From NCBI RefSeq assembly GCF_026642255.1, contig NZ_CP113264.1, forward strand, positions 992,001 through 1,056,000: a stretch of 64,000 bases of DNA, read 5' to 3'. The translations under genes and the position numbers were made by a program. This document shows positions 35,228-46,271 of the stretch, one piece after another. The notes under the pieces were generated by a model. The model searched no databases, had not been told where the DNA came from, and saw only the letters and a list, made by a program, of their open reading frames with translations. How positions within the stretch are numbered: position 1 is the first letter of the stretch; every line of letters starts with the position of its first letter. This stretch comes from Streptomonospora nanhaiensis. Its GTDB lineage: Bacteria; Actinomycetota; Actinomycetes; Streptosporangiales; Streptosporangiaceae.

Positions 35228-36292
35228 ATGCTGGACCTGACCTCTGACGTGGCGGACCTGACCGCCGCACTCGTGGACATCCGTTCCGAGAGCGGCGACG
35301 AGGGGAGCCTCGCCGACGCGGTCGAAGGGGCGCTGAAGGCCCTCCCGCACCTCGCGGTCACCCGCGACGGCGACGCCGTGGTCGCCCGCACCGGGCTGGG
35401 CCGCCCGCGCCGCGTGGTCGTCGCCGGGCACATCGACACCGTCCCGATCGTGGACAACGTCCCCTCCCGCGTCGAGGGCGGACGCCTCTACGGGTGCGGC
35501 ACCACCGACATGAAGGCCGGGGTCGCCGTCCAGCTCAAGCTGGCCGCCCTGGTGGCCGAACCCGTGCACGACGTCACCTACGTCTTCTACGACAACGAGG
35601 AGGTCGACGCGTCCCGCAACGGCCTCCTCCGGCTCACCCGCAACCACCCGGAGTGGCTGGCCGGGGACTTCGCGATCCTGATGGAGCCCACGGACGGGGT
35701 GATCGAGGGCGGCTGCCAGGGGACCATGCGGGTGGAGGTCGTGTCCCGGGGCAGGCGCGCGCACAGCGCCCGCTCGTGGATGGGCGAGAACGCGATCCAC
35801 GGCGCCGGGGCCGTCCTCGACGTGCTGCGCGCCTACACCCCCCGCGAGCCGGAGGTGGAGGGGCTGCGCTTCCACGAGGGCCTCAACGCCGTGTTCATCG
35901 AGGGCGGGGTCGCCGGCAACGTCATCCCCGACGAGTGCGTGGTGAAGGTCAACTACCGGTTCGCCCCGGACCTGTCCGTCGCGGACGCGGAGGCCCACCT
36001 GCGCGAGGTGTTCGACGGCTTCGAGGTGCGCGTGGTGGACGCGGCGGCGCCCGCGCGCCCGGGGCTGGACGACCCCTCGGCGGCGGCGTTCGTCGCCTCG
36101 GTGGGGGAGGGGGAGGCCCGCGCCAAGCTCGGGTGGACCGACGTCTCGCGCTTCTCGGAACTGGGGGTGCCCGCCGTCAACTACGGCCCCGGCGACCCCG
36201 TGCTCGCGCACACGAGGGACGAGTACGCGGAGATCGCGAGGATCCGCGAGGCCGAGGAGCGCATGGTCGCCTGGCTGACCGGGGCCCGATGA
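35228..36292 (+). CDS. dapE: succinyl-diaminopimelate desuccinylase
   Basis: Zinc M20-family hydrolase that removes succinate from N-succinyl-LL-diaminopimelate. The 354-residue protein has the metal ligands in order: VVVAGHIDTVP (His and catalytic Asp), YGCGTTDMKAG (bridging Asp), DNEEVD (catalytic Glu and ligand Glu), ILMEPTDG (acid ligand), and NYGPGDPVLAHTRDE with the last His. The dimerisation lid domain lies between about 175 and 285. Like Rv1202 it follows dapD in order. ATG 35228 is preceded only by a weak GGGG. Its transcript should start near 35140, giving a leader of about 90 nt under the control of the 77-bp repeat. Confidence 0.95.
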   Translation: MLDLTSDVADLTAALVDIRSESGDEGSLADAVEGALKALPHLAVTRDGDAVVARTGLGRPRRVVVAGHIDTVPIVDNVPSRVEGGRLYGCGTTDMKAGVAVQLKLAALVAEPVHDVTYVFYDNEEVDASRNGLLRLTRNHPEWLAGDFAILMEPTDGVIEGGCQGTMRVEVVSRGRRAHSARSWMGENAIHGAGAVLDVLRAYTPREPEVEGLRFHEGLNAVFIEGGVAGNVIPDECVVKVNYRFAPDLSVADAEAHLREVFDGFEVRVVDAAAPARPGLDDPSAAAFVASVGEGEARAKLGWTDVSRFSELGVPAVNYGPGDPVLAHTRDEYAEIARIREAEERMVAWLTGAR

Positions 36293-36421
36293 CCGCCGCG
36301 GGCCCGGCCAGGGCGTCCCGGGGCGCCGTGACCGGCCGCGACGGCGGTCCCGGGACAAACCTGCCGCTCGTGGCCACCGCCGGGTCACGTGTGGTTCAGG
36401 TGTGAGCCGTTCCCACGCGGA

Positions 36422-36427
36422 TAGCTT
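36422..36427 (+). promoter_or_regulatory. -10 box of the LOG-family gene, leaderless
   Basis: TAGCTT lies 6 nt before ATG 36434 with no ribosome binding site between, so the mRNA probably begins at the start codon. Confidence 0.55.
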
Positions 36428-36433
36428 TACGAC

Positions 36434-37219
<786 letters not shown>

Positions 37220-37364
37220 GAACCGGGCACGCGCGCCCGGCGCCGCCCCGCCGTGGCGGGGGCGGGCGGGGCCCCGGGGCGCGGACCGCCCCCACGCGGA
37301 GCCGCCCCCGGCCGCCCGCCCACCGGCCTCCCCACGGGGGCCGGTGTGTGGCACGATCGGGTCC

Positions 37365-37949
37365 GTGCCTGTTCTCATCATGATCCTGGTTGCCGCGGCC
37401 GCGCTGGCCGTGCTCGTCGGCGTGGTCTACGTCGTGCTCGGCAAGGGCGGTCAGCTCGCCCGGTTCGAGGCCGACTACCCCCCGCTCCCCCTGCCGGACG
37501 ACCGCGCCGTCAGGGCGCGCGACCTCGGTCGCGTGATGCTCCCCCTCGCCCTGTGGGGCTACCACGTCCGCGCCGTGGACGAGCTGCTGCTGCGGCTCAC
37601 CATCACCCTGCGCGAGAGGGAGGAGCGGATCGAGGACCTGGAGTGGCGCCTGTCGCGGCTCGACCCCTCCTACGTCCCGGAGGGGACCGGGCCGCTCCCC
37701 GGGGCGCACCTGCCCGGGGACGCCTACGCACCCGGCGCGGTGCCCGGGGACGCCTACGCACCCGGCGCGGTGCGGGGGGCAGGTTCCGAGGGGCCGGACG
37801 CGCACGACGGGCCCGACGCGCACGGCGGGCCCGACGGGGACGCCGAGCGGGACCCCGCGGGGCCCGGGGACGCCGCCCGGGGCGAGGCCGCGGACGACGT
37901 GTCGGAGGACGCCTCGGACGACGCCGCGGTCGGCGGGAACCAGCGCTGA
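37365..37949 (+). CDS. DivIVA-domain-like membrane-anchored protein
   Basis: The 194-residue protein has an N-terminal membrane helix (2-24), then a short domain with RVMLPLALWGYHVRAVDELLLRL and the coiled-coil-forming LREREERIEDLEWRLSRL (about 62-98); the GYxxxxVD motif is characteristic of DivIVA-like domains found after LOG genes in actinobacteria. The remaining 95 residues are a low-complexity Asp/Gly/Pro/Ala tail with a perfect 10-residue duplication. GTG 37365 is preferred; the frame opens slightly earlier at 37344. A role in polar growth or division is plausible by family only. Confidence 0.8.
   Translation: MPVLIMILVAAAALAVLVGVVYVVLGKGGQLARFEADYPPLPLPDDRAVRARDLGRVMLPLALWGYHVRAVDELLLRLTITLREREERIEDLEWRLSRLDPSYVPEGTGPLPGAHLPGDAYAPGAVPGDAYAPGAVRGAGSEGPDAHDGPDAHGGPDGDAERDPAGPGDAARGEAADDVSEDASDDAAVGGNQR
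37711..37770 (+). repeat. perfect 30-bp tandem duplication in the DivIVA-like gene
   Basis: Positions 37711-37740 and 37741-37770 are identical. The unit is a multiple of three and adds ten residues (GDAYAPGAVP type) to the low-complexity tail, so the frame is kept. It probably arose by slippage and may vary between strains. Confidence 0.95.
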
Positions 37950-38192
37950 CCGGACCCGGCGGCGGGGGCCGGGGAGCCCGGTGCGCCCGCTCCGGGGCGT
38001 GCGGCCGCCCGCGGAATCGCGGCGCGTGTCCACCCGGCCCGACCTGCCGATCCGTCGCCCGCTATGCCGTGCATCACAGCCTCGGCGCCGTTCTGTGGCG
38101 GATCCGGCGGGTTGGCGTGCTCTATTCTCGGTCGCTGTACTCGATACCCCCGTTCCGCCGGAGCGGGTGCAGCGTTGTTGAGGATGGCGAGG

Positions 38193-38792
38193 ATGGACAC
38201 AGCAGCCGAACTCGAGTCGGGAGCCGGGGACAGGCGCGACGCGCCCGCCTCCTCGGTGACCCCGGCCCACCCCGTGCAACAGCTGTCCCTGTGGCCGCCG
38301 CCCAGGTCGACCCGGCACAGCGGGAAGCGCCGCCGCCAGATCACCCTTCTGGCCGCGGCCGCCGCGGCCGTCCTGCTCGTCGGCGGCGGAGCCGCGGCGT
38401 GGGCCGTGCTCGCGGAGCCGGGCGAGGAGGAGAGCGGTCCGTCCGTTCCCGCCGAGGCGTTCGTCGGTGCGTGGTCCGGTGAGATGAGCCAGGTCGACAC
38501 CGACGGCGAGCACGTGGCCGACTGGCACGCGGAGGTCCGGATCGAGGAGGGCGCCGAGCGCGGCAGCACCGCCTGGACGACCTTCTCCTGCTCGGGGACC
38601 CTGGTCCTGTCGGCCGGCGACAACGACCGCCGCGTCTACGCCTACACCGAGACGGCCGACCCCGAGGACCGGTGCGTCGACGAGGCCGAGCTGACCGTGT
38701 GGTCGGCGGCCGACGGCGGCGGGCTGAGGGCGGAGTGGTCCTCCATCACCCGGGAGGGGACCCGGATGATCTCGACGGGCGACCTCGGCTGA
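38193..38792 (+). CDS. single-pass membrane protein of unknown function
   Basis: A 199-residue protein: cytosolic Pro/Ser-rich N-terminus with KRRRQ, one membrane helix (about 50-73), then an extracellular domain beginning AFVGAWSGEMSQVD. This AFVGxWxG opening, two Cys and the beta-rich pattern resemble the small sensor-like domains found at the C-terminus of actinobacterial Ser/Thr kinases, but no kinase domain is present. ATG 38193 is preferred over 38184 because GAGGA lies 8 nt upstream. Function unknown. Confidence 0.75.
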   Translation: MDTAAELESGAGDRRDAPASSVTPAHPVQQLSLWPPPRSTRHSGKRRRQITLLAAAAAAVLLVGGGAAAWAVLAEPGEEESGPSVPAEAFVGAWSGEMSQVDTDGEHVADWHAEVRIEEGAERGSTAWTTFSCSGTLVLSAGDNDRRVYAYTETADPEDRCVDEAELTVWSAADGGGLRAEWSSITREGTRMISTGDLG

Positions 38793-39159
38793 CCCGCGCG
38801 GGACCGGCCCCAGGTCGGGGGCGTCCCGAAGGGGCGCGTCCGCGCGGTGGGCCGGGGCGGCGGAGCTCTCCGCGCCCCGGATACTCCCCGAGTTTCGGTC
38901 GGGACCGATATAACCTTACTGACCGAAGATTCCTCGTGGGCGTGTGCTCGCGGCGGCGGCCCCGCTGTCGCCTGGCGCACACGGAGGGGTGAACCTCCGA
39001 GATAATGGTCGAAGAGTGATTCACGCCCCTTAAGCCACACGGGCATGAGTCACCCGGAACCGGCATGCGGCTCCGGAGCCGAGACCGGTCACGCGGATCG
39101 GCGCCGGTGCTGTGGGTCGGCCCCGGTCACCCGCGAGGAACACTAGAAAGGGGAATGGC
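38793..39159. promoter_or_regulatory. intergenic region upstream of DUF3117 with repeated GACCGA sites
   Basis: The 367-nt gap contains TCGGTC-GG-GACCGA (38895-38908) and a second GACCGAA at 38921-38927, with TATAAC between them (38909-38914), resembling an operator around a promoter. Further on, GGAGG..CCTCC (38983-38998) forms a small hairpin next to GATAAT (39001-39006), another possible -10 box, about 155 nt before the gene. A structured leader or small RNA is possible; I recognise no riboswitch. Confidence 0.4.
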
Positions 39160-39327
39160 ATGGCGGCGATGAAGCCGAGGACCAGCGACGGGCCGATGGA
39201 GGTCACCAAGGAGGGTCGCGGCATCATCATGCGGGTCCCGCTGGAGGGCGGCGGACGCCTGGTTGTCGAGCTGACTCCAGACGAGGCGTCCGAGCTCCGG
39301 GACGCGCTCAAGGGTGTCGTCGGCTAG
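39160..39327 (+). CDS. DUF3117 protein
   Basis: A 55-residue protein with the near-invariant DUF3117 sequence (MAAMKPRT, EVTKEGRGIIMRVPLEGGGR, LVVELTPDEA), matching M. tuberculosis Rv1211. The family is one of the most conserved small proteins of actinobacteria, and its function is unknown. ATG 39160 has AAGGGGA 6-7 nt upstream; the frame opens earlier but that extension is not conserved. Its long leader (see the preceding region) suggests regulated expression. Confidence 0.95.
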   Translation: MAAMKPRTSDGPMEVTKEGRGIIMRVPLEGGGRLVVELTPDEASELRDALKGVVG

Positions 39328-39397
39328 TTCGGCAGTGAACCGTCCCCCACCCCGGGCCGGAAAGCCCTGACGACCCCCGAGGTTGTACACCTCCCAA

Positions 39398-40918
39398 GTG
39401 AACGATTGTGAGCGGCCTGTGCCTTTCGCCACGGAGATCCACCCCGTACCGGGGAAGCTCGTCGATTCCACCGCGGACCTGCTGGTCCTCCCCCTGATTC
39501 CGGGAGACAGCGGACCCGAGGCGGTCGAGGGGGTCGCCGAGAGCGGCCTGACACAGGTCCTACCGGCATCGCTCACCGATCTGTTCGCGCACTACTCGCT
39601 CACCGGGAAACCCGGAGAGCTGGCCCACTTCCCGGTGCCCCGGGACCAGGGCCTGGTCCGCCTGGCGCTTCTGGGGGTCGGATCGGGTTCGCCCGACGAC
39701 CTCCGGAAGGCCGGCGCGGCCCTGGCCCGGGCCGCCCGCGGGAACGAGCGCGTGGCCCTCGCCTGGCCCGGCTCCGGCGCGGAGGCCGCCACCGCCTTCG
39801 CCGAGGGCGTGCTCCTGGCCTCCTACACCTTCAGCCTCAAGACCTCGGAGGTCCCGGACGACCGGCGCCCGGCGGCCTCGGTCGAGGTCGCCTCCGGCGA
39901 CGGTGACGACGGATCCCTGGCCGGCGCACTGGAGCGGGGCACGGCCCTGGCCGCGGCCACCGCCCTGGCCCGCGACCTCATCAACACCCCCTCCCTGACC
40001 AAGGACCCCGAGTGGATGGCGGCGCGCGCACGCGACGTGGCCGCGGACAAGGGCCTCCAGGTGCGGGTGTGGGACGAGAAGGACCTGGAGAACGACGGGT
40101 TCGGGGCGATCCTCGGCGTGGGACAGGGCTCCTCGCGCCCGCCGCGCCTGGTCCAGCTCTCCTACACGCCCGAGAACCCCGCCGCGCACGTCGTCCTGGT
40201 GGGCAAGGGCATCACGTTCGACACCGGCGGGCTCTCCCTCAAGCCCAACGACAACATGTCGCTGATGAAGACCGACATGAGCGGCTCCGCGATCGTCCTC
40301 GCCGTGCTGTCGGCCCTGGCGGCCGTGGGCGCCGCCGTCCGCGTGACGGGCCTGCTGGCCCTGGCGGAGAACGCCTTCTCCGGCGACTCCACCCGGATCG
40401 GCGACGTGCTCACCACCTACACCGGGACGACGGTCGAGGTGCTCAACTCCGACGCCGAGGGCCGCCTGGTCCTCGCCGACGCCATGGGCTACGCGGTCGG
40501 CGAGCTCGCCCCGGACGTCCTGGTGGACGTCGCGACGCTGACCGGCGCGGCCAAGGTGGCGCTCGGCACCGGCACGGGCGCGCTGTACAGCAACGACGAG
40601 GAGCTCGCCGCCCAGCTGGAGGAGGCGGGCCGCGACTCCGGCGAACCCCTGTGGCGGATGCCGCTCACGGAGGAGTACGTGCCGACCACGAAGTCGCGGG
40701 TGGCGGACCTGGCCAACATCGGCACCCGCGGACGCGACTTCGGTCCCGCGGGCGCCACCGACGCCGCCCTGTTCCTGCGCGAGTTCGCCGGGGACGTCCC
40801 GTGGGCGCACCTGGACATCGCGGGGCCCGGCAGGTCCATGAAGGAGAGCGGACTGCTCAGCAAGGGCGGCACGGCGTTCACGACCCGCACCCTGCTGCGC
40901 TGGCTCGCCGACCGCTGA
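39398..40918 (+). CDS. pepA: leucyl aminopeptidase (M17 family)
   Basis: A cytosolic metalloaminopeptidase that removes N-terminal residues from peptides. The C-terminal catalytic domain has the two-metal and active-site residues: VVLVGKGITFDTGGLSLKP (Lys and Asp), MKTDMSGSA (Asp), and NSDAEGRLVLADAM (Asp, Glu, Arg), with Ser replacing the common Thr of NTDAEGRL. The N-terminal macro-like domain occupies about 1-180. The start is uncertain: GTG 39398 is used here, with a TTG at 39383 and GTG 39419 as alternatives, and none has a good ribosome site. It is followed by a hairpin and the convergent O-methyltransferase gene. Confidence 0.93.
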   Translation: MNDCERPVPFATEIHPVPGKLVDSTADLLVLPLIPGDSGPEAVEGVAESGLTQVLPASLTDLFAHYSLTGKPGELAHFPVPRDQGLVRLALLGVGSGSPDDLRKAGAALARAARGNERVALAWPGSGAEAATAFAEGVLLASYTFSLKTSEVPDDRRPAASVEVASGDGDDGSLAGALERGTALAAATALARDLINTPSLTKDPEWMAARARDVAADKGLQVRVWDEKDLENDGFGAILGVGQGSSRPPRLVQLSYTPENPAAHVVLVGKGITFDTGGLSLKPNDNMSLMKTDMSGSAIVLAVLSALAAVGAAVRVTGLLALAENAFSGDSTRIGDVLTTYTGTTVEVLNSDAEGRLVLADAMGYAVGELAPDVLVDVATLTGAAKVALGTGTGALYSNDEELAAQLEEAGRDSGEPLWRMPLTEEYVPTTKSRVADLANIGTRGRDFGPAGATDAALFLREFAGDVPWAHLDIAGPGRSMKESGLLSKGGTAFTTRTLLRWLADR

Positions 40919-40950
40919 GCGGTGCCGGACGGCGGCCGGGCCGCCGTGGG

Positions 40951-40974
40951 GGAGGGGGAGCCCCCTCCCCCTCC
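40951..40974. terminator. bidirectional terminator hairpin
   Basis: A perfect 10-bp stem (40951-40960 and 40965-40974) with a CCCC loop lies in the 69-nt gap between the convergent pepA and O-methyltransferase genes. Confidence 0.8.
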
Positions 40975-40987
40975 GGTCGCGCCGCGG

Positions 40988-41677
40988 CTACAGGATGGCG
41001 GCCAGGAGTCCCTCGCCCACGGGCATGAACAGCGGGATGGACGCCTCCTCCGCGCGCAGCCGGCCGATCACCTCCCGGACGGCGGTCTCCCGGGGGTCGG
41101 GCACGCGCAGCGGCCCGTCCGGCTCGGAGGAACCCGCCATGGCGCCGTTGAACACCACCATCCCGCCCGGACGCAGCAGGCGCCGCGCCTCCTCCAGGTA
41201 CAGGGGGTAGGACACGGTGTCGGCGTCCACGAGGACCAGGTCGTACCCGCCGTCCGTCAGCCTCGGCAGCACGTCCAGGGCGGCTCCGCGGATCAGCCTC
41301 GCCCGTCCCGCGCCGAACCCCGCCCTCGCGAACGCGGACCGCGCGTACTCCTGGTACTCGGCGTTCGTGTCGACCGTGGTGAGGATGCCGTCCGGCGTCA
41401 TGCCGCGCAGCAGCCAGATCCCCGAGGAGCCGCACCCCGTCCCGATCTCGACCACGGACCGGGCGCTGATGGAGGCGGCCAGGAAGCGCAGCGCGCCCCC
41501 CGTGGCGGCGTCCACGGGCGGGGCCGTCGACCGCAGGCCCGCGTCGTACGCGTCGGCGAGCGGCTCGTCCTCCATGGCGTCCCGCTCGAAGCGGGCCTGC
41601 TCGGTGCGGACCCAGGTGAGCCGGGCCGCTGTCTCCTCCGGACCGGTGATGACGGCCTCCCGCTGCTGTGGTCGCAT
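40988..41677 (-). CDS. class I SAM-dependent O-methyltransferase
   Basis: A 229-residue protein of the methyltransferase_3 (caffeoyl-CoA O-methyltransferase-like) family: SAM-binding motif I VVEIGTGCGSSGIWLL, acidic residue in TTVDTNAEYQ, and metal-binding-type DLVLVDADTVSYPLYLEEA. It is divergent from sigE, exactly as Rv1220c is divergent from Rv1221 (sigE), and aligns well with that protein in what I can recall. The substrate is unknown. ATG 41677 is preferred; a GTG at 41713 is in frame. The shared upstream region carries the sigE promoter. Confidence 0.9.
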   Translation of the reverse strand: MRPQQREAVITGPEETAARLTWVRTEQARFERDAMEDEPLADAYDAGLRSTAPPVDAATGGALRFLAASISARSVVEIGTGCGSSGIWLLRGMTPDGILTTVDTNAEYQEYARSAFARAGFGAGRARLIRGAALDVLPRLTDGGYDLVLVDADTVSYPLYLEEARRLLRPGGMVVFNGAMAGSSEPDGPLRVPDPRETAVREVIGRLRAEEASIPLFMPVGEGLLAAIL

Positions 41678-41792
41678 ACGTGTCGTGGGCCCGACCGGGA
41701 AGCCGTCACCCACCGTGGAATGATGGTCCGACCAGGTCCGGCGCCTGGCAGAAGACTAGCCTGATCCGGACCGAACTCCGAGCGTGGCGGCG

Positions 41793-41820
41793 GGAACTTA
41801 ATCCACGCCTCCCGGCGTTG
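41793..41820 (+). promoter_or_regulatory. sigE: ECF (SigE-type) promoter of sigE
   Basis: GGAACTT at 41793-41799 and CGTTG at 41816-41820, with 16 nt between, match the -35 GGAAC and -10 CGTT pattern of SigE/RpoE-type extracytoplasmic function promoters. It lies about 85 nt before the sigE start, so sigE probably activates its own operon. Confidence 0.75.
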
Positions 41821-41906
41821 AATCGGGATGAACGTACGTTGATCGCCACGAAGCAAACTCCCCCCGACCAGCCAGTCGGCGAATCGACGGGATGAAGGGA
41901 GCAGCG

Positions 41907-42509
41907 GTGCCAGAGACCGGCCCTGCCGTGGAATTCGAGGCATGGGAACCCCCGAGCTGGGACGAGGTCGTCCGGACCCACTCGCCGCGCGTCTACCGGC
42001 TCGCCTACCGGCTGACCGGCAACAAGCACGACGCGGAGGACCTCACGCAGGAGGTCTTCATCAGGGTGTTCCGCTCCCTGGCCAACTACACCCCCGGCAC
42101 CTTCGAGGGGTGGCTGCACCGCATCACCACCAACCTCTTCCTGGACATGGCCCGCCGCAAGGCCCGTATCCGCTTCGAGGGCCTGGCCGACAACGCGGAC
42201 GAGCGGCTGGAGGGGCGTGAGCCCTCCCCCGCCCAGCGCTACGACGACCGGCACTTCGACGCCGACATCCAGTCCGCGCTGGACGCGCTGCCCGCGGAGT
42301 TCCGCGCCCCCGTCGTCCTGTGCGACATCGAGGGGCTCTCCTACGAGGAGATCGCGGCGACGCTCGACGTCAAGCTCGGCACCGTCCGCAGCCGTATCCA
42401 CCGGGGCCGCGCCCAGCTGCGGCGGGCCCTGGAGCACCGGAGGTCCCTGGCCGCGGAGCAGCACGGGGTGAGCAGCGGCGGCAACGCAGGCAACGGGGAG
42501 GCGGAGTGA
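41907..42509 (+). CDS. sigE: ECF RNA polymerase sigma factor SigE
   Basis: The 200-residue sigma factor has region 2 ([32 protein letters not shown], with the -10-recognising helix around residues 40-70) and region 4 ([49 protein letters not shown], helix-turn-helix at about 140-185). Neighbours identify it as the SigE ortholog: O-methyltransferase upstream, rseA and htrA downstream, mrp nearby, as Rv1220c-Rv1223 and Rv1229c. The start is GTG 41907 with AAGGGAG 5 nt upstream; ATG 41892 lies too close to any site. It overlaps rseA by 4 nt, coupling the sigma factor to its inhibitor. It responds to envelope stress in relatives. Confidence 0.95.
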   Translation: MPETGPAVEFEAWEPPSWDEVVRTHSPRVYRLAYRLTGNKHDAEDLTQEVFIRVFRSLANYTPGTFEGWLHRITTNLFLDMARRKARIRFEGLADNADERLEGREPSPAQRYDDRHFDADIQSALDALPAEFRAPVVLCDIEGLSYEEIAATLDVKLGTVRSRIHRGRAQLRRALEHRRSLAAEQHGVSSGGNAGNGEAE

Positions 42510-43198
42510 GCAAGGACCACCTCGGAGAGCGGCTCTCCGCACTCGTGGACGGCGAACTGGGCCCCGTCGAACACGAGAGCGCCCTCATCCACCTGGCCAA
42601 GTGCGAGTCGTGCCGGTTCGAGGCCGACATGATGCGCCGCCTGAAGCGCCGTCTCACCGGTCTGCGCGAGCCGGAGCCCGACCTGGACTTCATGGGGCGG
42701 CTCACGAGCCTGTCCCGCGACCCCGGACCGGGGGGCCGGGGCCCCTCCGAGCCGCCGCCCGGGGGCGCGGGCTTCGGGTTCCGCCCGCCGCTGGGGTCCT
42801 CGCGTCCCCTCGGCGGCTTCCCCGGAGGGGGCGCGGCGGCCGTGGAGACCGCGGCGGAGACCGGGTCGGCCCGGACGGGGCCCGCCCGCCCCGAGCGGCC
42901 CGCCCGCCCCGTCAGGCGCCGCGGCGGGGACCGCTTCTCCCACCTGCTCCCGGACTTCCCGGGAGGGCGCTACGCGGTCGCCGGCTTCGCGGTCGCCACC
43001 GCGCTCCTGGGCACCGCGTTCGTCGCGGGCGGAGACGCGCAGGACACGCCCGTGGTGGAGCCCCGCCTGTCCGACTACGCCGTCGAGCACGCGGTGACCA
43101 GCCGTCAGATACCCGTCATGGACTCCCGCCCGACGGAGGTCCGTCCCGTGGGGACCGAGACCCCGCCCGGGTACGGCTCCACCGAAACGACGCGGTGA
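42506..43198 (+). CDS. rseA: zinc-binding anti-sigma factor RseA
   Basis: A 230-residue membrane protein that holds SigE inactive. The N-terminal domain has the ZAS zinc motif HxxxCxxC (HLAKCESC, residues about 29-36) in a helical anti-sigma fold, then a Pro/Gly-rich linker, one membrane helix (about 150-170, [20 protein letters not shown]) and a short extracellular tail. Unlike mycobacterial RseA (short, no obvious membrane helix), this form is clearly membrane-anchored, so proteolysis through the membrane is likely. Translation overlaps both neighbours (GTGA at both ends). The GTG start has a strong GGGGAGG upstream. Confidence 0.92.
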   Translation: MSKDHLGERLSALVDGELGPVEHESALIHLAKCESCRFEADMMRRLKRRLTGLREPEPDLDFMGRLTSLSRDPGPGGRGPSEPPPGGAGFGFRPPLGSSRPLGGFPGGGAAAVETAAETGSARTGPARPERPARPVRRRGGDRFSHLLPDFPGGRYAVAGFAVATALLGTAFVAGGDAQDTPVVEPRLSDYAVEHAVTSRQIPVMDSRPTEVRPVGTETPPGYGSTETTR

Positions 43199-44256
43199 GC
43201 GCGGGGGGACCCTCCTCCGCCACCTCCGGTCCGGCCACACTCGTCGCCGTGCTGGCGCTGTGCGTGGTCCTGCTGACCGGGGCCGCGTGCCCCGATGCGC
43301 ACCAGGTCCCCGCCGAGGGGGCCGACGACGGCATGTCCGTGCTGCGCCGGGCCGCGGTGGCGGGGAAGGAGACGGCCTACTCGGCGGTGCGCGAGGTGAC
43401 CGGGGCGGAGGGGGAGGCGCCGTCCCACGTGCACGTGGTGCACCGGCCGGGCGCCGGTCTCGCGCTCGCTCCCGTGGGGGAGGAGGAGGCCGCGTTCGTG
43501 GTGCGGGCGTCCTCGGCCCTGGAGTCGCTGGACGAGCGCCTGCTGCACATGCTGGAGGACACCTACGAGGTGACCGACGCGGGCACCGCCGACCTGGAGG
43601 GCCGGGAGGCCCGGGTGGTGGAGGCCGGACGTGCCGACGGCACCGTCGCCGGGCGGTTCTGGGTCGACACCGGGACCGGGCTGCTCGTCGGGAGCACGGT
43701 CTACGAGGTGTCGGGGGAGCCCGCGCTCAGCGTCCGCCTGACCGGCCTCGCGCCGGGGGAGGGCGACTGGCCCGAGGGGGCCGTCGGCGGAACCCCCTGG
43801 GGCGACGCCCTGACCGGTGAGGAGCGCGACGGTCTGCGGGAGGACGGGTGGACGCTCCCCGAGCACCTCCACTGGAACCTCAGGCTGGTCGACGCGCGCT
43901 CCACCGAGCACGCCGGCCGCCGCGTCGTGCACGCGATCTATTCGGACGGGTTGTCGCAGGTGTCGGTTTTCATCCAGCGTGGGAAGCTGGACACGAAACA
44001 CGCCGCTTCACTCCGTGACGGATACGCCGGAACCGATATGGGGGGAAGCGGCGTCACAACACAACACGACACGGTCTTCGGCGGAGACGTGGGCCAGTAC
44101 CAGAGCATGTGGCAGGCGGGCGGCTTCGTCTACACGGTGCTGGCCGACGCCCCCGCCGGGATCGCCTCGTCCGCTGTGACCGCGCTGCCGGGACCCGAGA
44201 GTTCCGGCTTCTGGGCCAGAGTGCATCGGGGCATGTCCCGGTTGGGATTCCTCTAG
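43195..44256 (+). CDS. rseB: MucB/RseB-like extracytoplasmic regulator of SigE
   Basis: A 353-residue exported protein with an N-terminal hydrophobic signal that ends in GAAC, possibly a lipoprotein box. The mature part has the two-domain MucB/RseB architecture: an LolA-like N-terminal region (AYSAVREVTG ... VSGEPALSVRL, about 45-200) and a C-terminal domain (HWNLRLVDARS, ADGLSQVSVFIQRG-type segment, then FVYTVLADAP). In gammaproteobacteria RseB binds RseA and senses mislocalised lipoproteins or LPS; here a similar role on the membrane-anchored RseA is inferred. M. tuberculosis has no such gene in its sigE locus. It overlaps rseA by 4 nt. Confidence 0.85.
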   Translation: MSAGGPSSATSGPATLVAVLALCVVLLTGAACPDAHQVPAEGADDGMSVLRRAAVAGKETAYSAVREVTGAEGEAPSHVHVVHRPGAGLALAPVGEEEAAFVVRASSALESLDERLLHMLEDTYEVTDAGTADLEGREARVVEAGRADGTVAGRFWVDTGTGLLVGSTVYEVSGEPALSVRLTGLAPGEGDWPEGAVGGTPWGDALTGEERDGLREDGWTLPEHLHWNLRLVDARSTEHAGRRVVHAIYSDGLSQVSVFIQRGKLDTKHAASLRDGYAGTDMGGSGVTTQHDTVFGGDVGQYQSMWQAGGFVYTVLADAPAGIASSAVTALPGPESSGFWARVHRGMSRLGFL

Positions 44257-44386
44257 GGGTGCCCTCCGACCGAGGCGGACCCGCCGGGCGGCGGGAGGCC
44301 CGCCCCGGTCGGGGCCCACGCGGCGGGACCCGCCGAGTCGCGTGTCGACCGCGAGCCAAGCGACAGAGCGACCCACGGAGCAGGTC

Positions 44387-46153
<1,767 letters not shown>

Positions 46154-46196
46154 GGCCCCCGGGAGCGCCCCCGTCGCGCCCACCCTCCCCGGACAC

Positions 46197-46228
46197 GCGA
46201 AGGCCCCCGGTCGCCCGGGGGCCTTCGC
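46197..46228. terminator. bidirectional terminator after htrA
   Basis: A perfect 14-bp stem (46197-46210 and 46215-46228) with a 4-nt loop lies 44 nt after htrA and 44 nt before the end of the convergent mrp gene. Confidence 0.9.
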
Positions 46229-46271
46229 CGTTCTCTCCTCCCGGGGCCGCGTGCGGCCCGGGAGAGGGGTG

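Noticed and set aside
37711..37770. CRISPR-like repeat
   Set aside because: Only two directly abutting units without a spacer, inside a coding frame.
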